A stretch of 64,000 bases of DNA from Blumeriella jaapii (lineage: Eukaryota > Ascomycota > Leotiomycetes > Helotiales > Drepanopezizaceae), in contig VWND01000004.1 of NCBI GenBank assembly GCA_009599575.1, forward strand, positions 1,356,001 to 1,420,000, in the 5' to 3' direction. The position numbers and the translations under genes are program-made. The notes beneath the pieces were generated by a model. That model saw nothing but the letters and a program-made list of their open reading frames with translations, was not told where the DNA came from and ran no database searches. The number at the start of each line of letters is the position of its first letter. Positions within the stretch are counted from its first letter, which is position 1. Shown piece after piece: positions 57,716 to 64,000 of this stretch.

Positions 57716-57936
57716 TTTTAATTAATAAACCTATCGATATTATATCGTTTTCTAAACAAAACGTTGTTAAATTTAGCAAACTTATTTTTAATTTTTTTTA
57801 AAACGGAATTATTATACGCAATCTTTCCGATTTTAAACAAATATATAATGCCGTTATTTTAAATTAATAAACAATTTTCGTAAATATATATAAAAAACAA
57901 TTCGATATAATAATTAAAAACGTTAACGAATTTTTA
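57716..57936 (+). pseudogene. N-terminal fragment of ORF3, Gypsy-3b
   Basis: About 73 codons colinear with 9480-9258 of copy a (KLSKLIFNF-like start, then IKNVNEF just before the break). Cut in frame at 57936 by the Gypsy-2b LTR. Confidence 0.7.
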
Positions 57937-58110
57937 TGTCAGGGGTGTGAACGAGCAGAAGGTTCGTGGATAAATTGCATTAACTACGGGGTTTTAAATT
58001 TAAAAATGTCGTAAAGTCTAAGATATAATATGTACGGGCTCCGATGTCACGTGATAACAACGTAACCTTCGGACCACGTGACCAACGAATTGACGTTTTA
58101 TCCTTTTACA
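57937..58110 (-). repeat. Gypsy-2b 3' LTR (174 bp)
   Basis: Starts TGTCAGGGGTGTGAACGAGC (unmutated end) and ends ATCCTTTTACA (RIP form of CCCCTCACA). It contains GTCACGTGATAAC and GACCACGTGACC (two E-boxes). Confidence 0.9.
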
Positions 58111-59130
58111 TATAATTCTTTTTTTTATTTTTTTATTTAATTTTTTCGTCGTCGGAATTTATTTTTATAAATCGAGCTTCGTTCGCGAAGCGTTTTTGTA
58201 AACGAATGCGAGGTTCAGCTGAAATAATAAAAAAAATGATAGAAAAAGCAGGCTTTTTTAGTTTCGAAAGCAAAACAATTGATTTTTGTAATAAAAAAAG
58301 AATTGATAGCAGTTTTTTTGTGTTTAATAACGGTTGTAAAAACTTTTTTTGATAATAAAAGTTCGTTTTCGTTATTCGTCGATTTGGCACGTTTTTTATT
58401 AGCAATATTAGCTTTAGTTAATTTTATTTTGGTCGGGTAAAGTTTTTAAAAAAAACGTATAGCGAATTCAGTTATAAAATTATATGCGTTAATAACGTTT
58501 TTTAATAATTCTTAAGATTGATTTTCGGCGTTATAGCCGCGCTATTATATAAAATAAAAAAAATTGAAGTTTCGTTTAAAATCGAAAATAACGTTTATAA
58601 TTTATAATAAATTGCCGTCGGCGTCGATAAAAACAAATAATAGAAAAGGGTTTTTTTGCTTTGGAAAAAGGTCGTTGTAAACAGATTTGAGCAAATTGGT
58701 ATAAAAAACGAAATATAATAATTTTTGCTCGAAAAGTAATTTTAATTTATAACTATAAAAGCTTAAAACTTCGGCGATTTTATAAAAACCGTAAAACTTG
58801 TTATCGAGCTTTTTGATTGGTCTGATAGAAATAATATTGCGCTTATTAAAAAATACGCTATTTTTTATTCGGTAAACAAATGCTAGTTAGCGATGTCGGT
58901 TAAAATAGTATTTTTGGTCGGCCAGCGCTAAAATCAGATTCGTGCGTAATAATAGTTTTATTTTTTTTATTTTATTTGCAAAATCGTTTTTTTCCGCGTT
59001 TATTATTTATAGCGTGCGAAAAGTCGAAGCTAAAATAAGTTTGGATAAGAAAAAGTTTAATCGGGGATAAAAGCTTTTATTAGCGTAAAAAAAAGAAACT
59101 CCGGTAAAAGCGTTTACAGCGTTATTTGCT
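58111..59130 (-). pseudogene. C-terminal pol region, Gypsy-2b
   Basis: Holds a 90-codon stop-free stretch (58405-58133), Lys/Leu-rich with a polar end (RFIKINSDDEKIK), and above it the integrase C-terminal module, colinear with 25343-25860 from about 58660 upward. No chromodomain signature can be confirmed. Confidence 0.55.
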
Positions 59131-59900
59131 GCGAATTCGATTAGAAAAAGCCAGTTTTCCCAGTTTTCTTAGGCGTATTTAATAAATTATCTTAAGTAAA
59201 AAAATAAATAAGCGTTTGCGTTTTCGGTTTGGCCATTTATTTCGGAATAAAAGCTGATAAATAGCGTAATATTGGTTTCGAAACGGTAATTAATAGCTTT
59301 CCAGAATTATGAAATAAACAAAAAGCTTCGGTTTGAAATTATAAAATCCGAAAGGTTATATAAGCGCCAGATATTTTTACAAAACAGCTTAGCTAGATTT
59401 AACGCTTTTATAACTGAGTGGCAGGTTATATAATATCGTTTTTTAGTAAAGCGACATATTATTATTATAATCAGGTTATTTCGACTTTTGTGTTTTTTTA
59501 CGGAAAAAAAACTTATAAAATCGATTGATATATAGTTTTAACGGCGTAAAAAAATAAGCAAAAGTTTGAGAAGTTTTTGGTAGCGTTAATTAGTATTTAT
59601 ATTGCGAAAACAGCCGTTGTAATTGCGTATAAATTTTTTGCAATTCTTAGAAATTAATAGCCAGTAGTAATTTCTGCTGACAATTTCGTACAATTTGTTT
59701 TTTCCGGAATGGCCTGTTTTTATTAAATCATAGGCCATTTGCAAAAGCCAAATGCGAATAGAAATATTTAAACTCGATATGTTTAAAACGTATAATCGGT
59801 TTCGAAAATATAATTTATTATTGCGTATAAAATATTCGGAGAATTATAAGTTTTTTGATTTCGAAATACTTTTTGGTTTAAGCATTTTTTTTTAATAGCA
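59130..59900 (-). pseudogene. integrase relic, Gypsy-2b
   Basis: Colinear with 25863-26600 of copy a, with more stops. The zinc-binding segment near 59700-59760 and the core near 59150-59450 can be matched block by block. Inactive. Confidence 0.8.
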
Positions 59901-61498
59901 ATTTATAACTTGTTAGTGGGATAATATTCGTTTAATAATCGTAAAAGCTTTTCGTCGTTTGTTTCGGGTATTTGTTTAAGCAGAATTAAAAAAGCGTTTA
60001 AAATTTTAGTTAAATAATGTTTTTTAAAAAAGGTTTGATTTTGAAACTGAATTTTTTCGTTTGAAAAGTTTTAAGGAAGGTTTTGAAAACGTCGGGTTAA
60101 AAAGTCAGATTTGCCATTTTGTTTTTTAGGTTTGAATATAACTATAAAGTCAAAATCAATTAAAAATTCGCTTCAGTGTATTTAACGCTTGTTGAATTGC
60201 TTAATCGTTATAAAATATTTCAAATTTCGATGGTTTATAAATATTCGAATTAAATAAACAGCTTTTTGTAATTCGGCTCGCCAATCTTCGAAGCAACGTA
60301 TAATAGCGAAAAGTTTTTTGTTATAAATCTCGTAATTATATTCGGCTGAATCGAACTTTTTCGATATAAAAGCAATTGAATAAAATACTTTTATATCGTT
60401 TTTTTAAGAAAAAATTCCTGAAAAAACGTAATTAAAAGCGTCGGTTTTAACGAAAATCTTTTTATCGGAATTAAAATGAAATAATATAAGTGCAATAATA
60501 AAAGCTGATTTAAGAAATTCGAAAGCTTTAATACAATTATTATTAAAATCTTATTTAGTATTTTTTTTCGTCAGATTTATTAAAGGGATAACGATACGAA
60601 AGAAATTTTTAATAAAGCGTCGGTAGAAATTTGCAAAACTTAAAAACGCTTATACGTTTTTAACGTTGGATGGAAGGTTTTGGCTAATAATAGCTTCCAA
60701 TTTTTTAAGGTTTATTTTGATTTCAGTAGTAGAAATAATTATTTTTAGGTAAACGATTTTTTAAATTTTAAATTCGCATTTTTTTATATTTAATTGCAGG
60801 CCAGCGTCGGAAAAAGCTTAAAAAACGAGATTGACGTGTTTTTTGTATTTTTAAAAGTCGTTTAAATAAATTAAAATATCGTTTATATAAGCTATATAAA
60901 AAATATCTAGATAAAATCGTAAAATATCGTTTATGCGAAATTAAAAAGTGGCAAAAGCGTTGCATAAACCGAAAAGCATAATTAACGATTCGAATAAACC
61001 GTATTTCGTATTAAACGCAGTAAGTTATTTATGGCCCTTTTTTATTCGAATTTTATTAAAAGCGGCAAAAACGTTAAGTTTGATATAGAATTTCGTTTTA
61101 TTTAATCGAAAAAGTATTTTTTAAACTAATAACAAAAAATACCGGTTTTTAATTATTATAACGTTAAAAGTTTTGTAATCAACGCAAAAACGTAATTCGC
61201 CTTTTGGTTTTTTCGTAAACTAAATTAAAAAAGCGGCGGAAAAAAAGCTAGCTCGAATCCAGCCTTTTTCGAAATTTTTTTTCAAAAACTTACGTAAAAC
61301 TTAAAGTTCGTTAATTAATATATTATATAAAAAACCGTGTAAAAGTATTGCGCCAAAACGGAGTTTTATCGTATAATTAACGCTTTTTTTATAAAACGCA
61401 AATTTATTAATTTTAATAAAATCGAAAGCGGCCAAATAATAATAGTAGTATTAAAAGAGTTTTATTCGAAAGTCGATTAATAGTTTGATGTAAGGATT
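59901..61498 (-). pseudogene. RNase H and reverse transcriptase relic, Gypsy-2b
   Basis: RT block near 61200-61260 is colinear with 27860-27950, and YIND is encoded at 60878-60889 (YIDD expected), as in copy a. The N-terminal edge is cut at 61498 by the Gypsy-5 LTR. Confidence 0.85.
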
Positions 61499-61902
61499 TG
61501 AAAGGCAGGGAAACACTAGTTCAGACAATAAAGCTCAGATAAGATTGGGTTGATAGTCAGACTGATTTCTACCTTCTACATCTCTAGTAGAAGGCGTGTA
61601 TAAGTACAAAAGAAGGGATGGAGCCCTCGAGAAAAGTATTTCCCAGGAAACCAGGCGAGCCCCATTTAGTATGCTTTTCCAGCCCCCATCCCGACTTTTT
61701 TTTATCCTTTTTAATATAACCCTAATAACTGGTTTTTTAGCAATCATTCCTATAAAGTGTTTTATTTAAATATTATTTCCAGCCTTCACAGTACTATCCG
61801 GCTCCCACGGCCTATCCGCAGAAAGTATTATTCGAAGGTTAATAAAAAGCAAAAGGTTTTGGCGGATCATCTGACTTATATACGTAATATTGGTTCCTGA
61901 CA
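61499..61902 (-). repeat. Gypsy-5 3' LTR (404 bp)
   Basis: Inverted termini TGTAAGGA...TTCCTGACA (ancestral TGTCAGGAA). It contains the hairpin CCTTCTAC/GTAGAAGG (61572-61594) and a TATAAG (about 61598). GC-rich stretches such as CCGGCTCCCACGGCC are intact. Confidence 0.88.
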
Positions 61903-61920
61903 TTACCCCCCCCTCTAGGC
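61903..61920 (-). other. polypurine tract of Gypsy-5
   Basis: On the minus strand GCCTAGAGGGGGGGGTAA immediately precedes the LTR: the primer for plus-strand DNA synthesis. Confidence 0.8.
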
Positions 61921-62008
61921 CTTTAGTTCCCAAAAGCGACTGATTTTTTTATACGTATGCTTCCGTATATAACGTGCGTTACGCCTTCGAAATAACGTGC
62001 GATTTCTT

Positions 62009-62071
62009 CCGCTTTCGATCGTGAATTATAGCTGTTTCGTCCGCTTTTGGTCGTGAATTATAGCTGTTCTG
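62009..62071. repeat. two-copy 32-bp tandem repeat upstream of the antisense frame
   Basis: Units 62009-62040 and 62041-62071 share CCGCTTT-GTCGTGAATTATAGCTGTT. A shorter repeat ATAACGTGCG occurs just upstream (61969, 61992). It lies ahead of the plus-strand frame in Gypsy-5, where a promoter would be. Confidence 0.7.
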
Positions 62072-62099
62072 CTGTTCTATTTTTTTTGTTTTCGGTAGC

Positions 62100-63044
62100 G
62101 TTCGCATTTTCGTTTGAAAAAGCCTTTTTCCTTAAAATAGCCGCTATTTGCCTGCTCAACTTTTTTTTTTTCTTTTTTATTTTCATTTTTTTATCAGCTT
62201 TCTTTTATTCCAATCAACTGCTTTTCGCCGCGTTCGCCGCGAATTCTCAAAATACTCTTGATTTTTATCTGCCTTCGGTGCGCCCGCCTGATTTTACGCG
62301 AAAGCATCACAGCGGACTTTTTGCCTTTTTGCGTTTTCGAGCTTCCTAGCGTAAAATGCAACCGCTGTAAAGCTTCGCATATTCAGTACCTTTCTATAAA
62401 TCCCTTAAATTTCTATTCGAATTCGCTTTTAACTAGCTACAGGTTTTTGCCGCACGCGCCACCGAGGCGCAAACCTTTTTCGCGAGTTTTAACGATTTTA
62501 TAAATTGTTTCGATGTTGCTATCGCCGCTGCCGCTTTTTCTTTTTTTGCTGCCAAAGCCAAAGCTTTTGCTAAAACTTTTGTCGATTTTATTATCTACGA
62601 CGCTTATATAAATCGTTTAAAAAAAGATAACGCTTCGGCTTTTATAATAGTCGAAGATCGTGCGAATCGCGCCGCGGCTCGGGCTGCCGCTATTGCTACT
62701 GCGCCCGTTTCTGCCGGTTTGGCGGCTGCTGCTATTTTGAAGATTTTGGCTGCGCCGGCCCTTTTTTTTAACGACGCTAATATAAAACGTATTCTTCGAC
62801 GTTTCGAAAACGTCGCTCGGACCCATTTTGACCAGTTAAATCAAATTCTGGATTTTCACGAAAATATCGTAATTGCAATTTAAAATTCGATTACGGCTAT
62901 CGTAAAAGCTTTGATTAAAATAAGTCGAATATTCTGCGAATTCGTTTAGTATTAATTTTTTTTTTAGCCTGCCGCTGCTTTTGAATCTGAAAAAAATAGT
63001 AATAATAATAAGAAAAAGGATAACGATAAAAATAAATTGACTTA
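62100..63044 (+). pseudogene. antisense ORF of Gypsy-5: CxxC zinc-like N-terminus plus Ala-rich helical domain
   Basis: Plus strand, opposite to pol. The N-terminal part (62258-62400) has a C-x2-C...C-x8-C-x2-C pattern (CLRC at 62270, CVFELPSVKCNRC near 62330-62370), like the cysteine clusters of Gag-like fungal repeat proteins. After a phase change near 62440-62470, 148 codons are open (62437-62880): EAQTFFASFNDFINCFDVAI, an Ala-rich stretch (RAAARAAAIATA) and FENVARTHFDQLNQILDFHE. Beyond TAA (62881) and TAG the same phase continues to a Lys/Asn-rich end at about 63044. The function is unknown; RNA or DNA binding is only suggested by the Cys pairs. Confidence 0.55.
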
Positions 63045-63109
63045 GCGGCGGTTCTGGGGTTTTCTAAGTGTTTTTGTTTTTTTTTTCTTATTTTTACGGC
63101 GCGCATTCG

Positions 63110-64000
63110 TTATTGCTCCGTTGTTATTATTTGTCGTATTTTTTAAGTATTTTTTTATAATTTTTTTTGCGTTTGTAAAATAGTTTTCTGGCTTTCAAAA
63201 GTCTTCGCTTAATAAATAGCCTTTTTATCGTATTAAATAATATCGGCCCTTTTTTGTATTTTTATAAGCTTATATTAATTTGATTTTGTATTTTTCGGGT
63301 TTTTAGAATTTTATTATATTATTCTTCGGCTCGGTATCGTCCCGACTTTGCTAAGGTTTTAATAAAAAAACGTGGAAAGTATCGTGAATACGATATTAAA
63401 AAAAAAGTTCGAATTAATAAGCTTGGCCGTGCTCGTATATAATTCGCTTAATTTTAAAAAGTCTTAAATATTTATTTGAAAGCTTTCGAAAAAATCGCAG
63501 CTATCGAAAGTTTTTGATCGATAATAATACTTTGTCGCTTATTTGAAATCTAGTTTTTTTGTGTTTAGCGTCGTAAAACTTTTTGTGGTTCGCGTTAGTT
63601 TTTTTTAGCTTTTTACTAAGTATTTTTTTTTTTTTTTATAATATTTTAATTCGTTTTTCCGCTGACGATATCCTTTTTTTTACGACGTCGCTTTCGACGT
63701 TGTTGCCAAGTTCTAGGTAAAAGCCGTATAATATACGAAAAGAAATAAAACCCGTAAAAGCGTATATCGAATTATTATACGTAAACTCGGCTAAAGCAAG
63801 CTTCGTAGCCCAATCGTTTTATCGATAATCGCAGTACGTGCGAAAATAAAATTTTAAAACTTGATTTTAACGTTTCGTTTGGCCATCGGTTTAAAAATGG
63901 AAAGCGGTGCTTAATCGACGTCGTATTTGTAAATGAAATATTACTAAAAACCAGAATTTACTAATAAAAACTGATTCTCTGTTTGTAATAATCTTTTTAA
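63110..64000 (-). pseudogene. integrase relic, Gypsy-5
   Basis: The minus strand reads RRRLSTAFHF, a stop, TDGQTKR, a stop, NQVLKFYFRTYCDYR, then NDWATKLALAEFTYNNSIY (about 63940-63770). This is the C-terminal half of the gypsy integrase core. It continues with LYGFYLELGNN and a basic helix, and to about 63110 with a degenerate GPF-like/chromodomain-like region (YTSTAKLINS; KTFESQKTIL near 63200). The upstream part is outside the window. Confidence 0.85.

Larger units (their letters stand above)
50344..57936 (+). mobile_element. Gypsy-3 copy b: inverted copy truncated at its 3' end
   Basis: Inverse of Gypsy-3a. One LTR (50344-50608), then Gag, protease, RT, RNase H, integrase, the AT-rich spacer and the first part of ORF3, ending at 57936 (corresponds to 9258 in copy a). 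Gypsy-2b begins there, so the remaining 3.1 kb and the second LTR are missing. It was inserted in Gypsy-4b. More RIP-mutated than copy a in most of pol. Confidence 0.92.
57937..61498 (-). mobile_element. Gypsy-2 copy b: 3' half of the element
   Basis: Left 3' LTR (57937-58110), pol end, integrase, RNase H and RT on the minus strand, then cut at 61498 by Gypsy-5. Inserted in ORF3 of Gypsy-3b (left flank TTTTA). It supplies the 3' LTR and pol end that copy a lacks; copy a supplies the 5' half. Confidence 0.9.
61499..64000 (-). mobile_element. Gypsy-5: 3' end of a gypsy element, continuing past the window
   Basis: A 404-bp LTR (61499-61902) followed on the right by TTACCCCCCCCTCTAGGC, the complement of a polypurine tract, which makes it the 3' LTR of a minus-strand element. 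Integrase on the minus strand at 63640-63960 agrees. Left flank TTTGA. The LTR and the first kilobase keep much CA/TG, so this is probably the least RIP-affected and a late insertion. Between pol and the LTR lies an antisense frame. Confidence 0.88.

Noticed and set aside
61715..61735. telomere-like CCCTAATAA in the Gypsy-5 LTR
   Set aside because: A single short match inside an LTR; no tandem TTAGGG array.
1..64000. mitochondrial or plasmid origin because of extreme AT content
   Set aside because: The content is nested LTR retrotransposons with RIP-type transitions and target duplications, typical of nuclear repeat blocks; no mitochondrial genes or tRNAs are present.
1..64000. CRISPR arrays, bacterial operons, riboswitches
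   Set aside because: No regularly spaced identical repeats, ribosome binding sites or bacterial genes; the sequence is eukaryotic repeat DNA.

Overview
This window looks like part of an AT-rich compartment of a filamentous ascomycete (Pezizomycotina) genome. It has no intact host gene, rRNA or tRNA. Nearly everything is nested LTR-retrotransposon sequence (Ty3/gypsy and Ty1/copia). The wreckage looks like repeat-induced point mutation (RIP): TA dinucleotides are everywhere, CA/TG are scarce, CG is retained, and long coding frames keep phase for kilobases while stops appear mainly where CAA, CAG or TGG codons would be. The species cannot be named from this.

Layout, with family labels local to this annotation. 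1-4930: Copia-A, minus strand, left end outside the window. 4930-5240: a short less AT-rich patch with a 66-codon frame. 5241-5836 and 17134-18929: two halves of Gypsy-1 copy a, split by Gypsy-3 copy a (5837-17133, minus; 267-bp LTRs; GTAT target duplication). 18930-25342: Gypsy-1 copy b with both LTRs. 25343-30630: Gypsy-2 copy a, truncated at its 3' end. 30631-35850: Gypsy-4 copy a. 35851-36012: a RIP-poor island with a hairpin, an E-box, an A-box-like motif and a 15-bp minisatellite. 36013-48617: Gypsy-1 copy c on the plus strand (264-bp LTRs; CCTAT duplication), with Copia-B (42301-48479; TTTAG duplication) inside its 3' LTR. 48618-50343: rest of the minisatellite, then Gypsy-4 copy b. 50344-57936: Gypsy-3 copy b, truncated. 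57937-61498: Gypsy-2 copy b, truncated. 61499-64000: 3' end of Gypsy-5, running off the window.

Two things stand out. First, Gypsy-3 is 11.3 kb and carries, downstream of pol and on the same strand, an additional frame of about 1,090 codons (about 6190-9480). It stays in one phase and resembles no family I recognise. Second, a 33-bp imperfect palindrome (PAL33; ends ATTCGCG...CGCGAAT) occurs at ten places in two unrelated gypsy families. It is always 33 bp (11 codons) and, where the coding phase can be followed, is read in the same phase. It behaves like a miniature palindromic insertion tolerated inside coding sequence. A third item is an antisense, CxxC-bearing, alanine-rich frame between pol and the 3' LTR of Gypsy-5.

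The elements no longer work together as living systems. All nine RT copies that can be read have lost the first Asp of the YxDD box, and zinc-knuckle and protease residues are mutated too. The window is best read as a stratigraphy of insertions, RIP and recombination.
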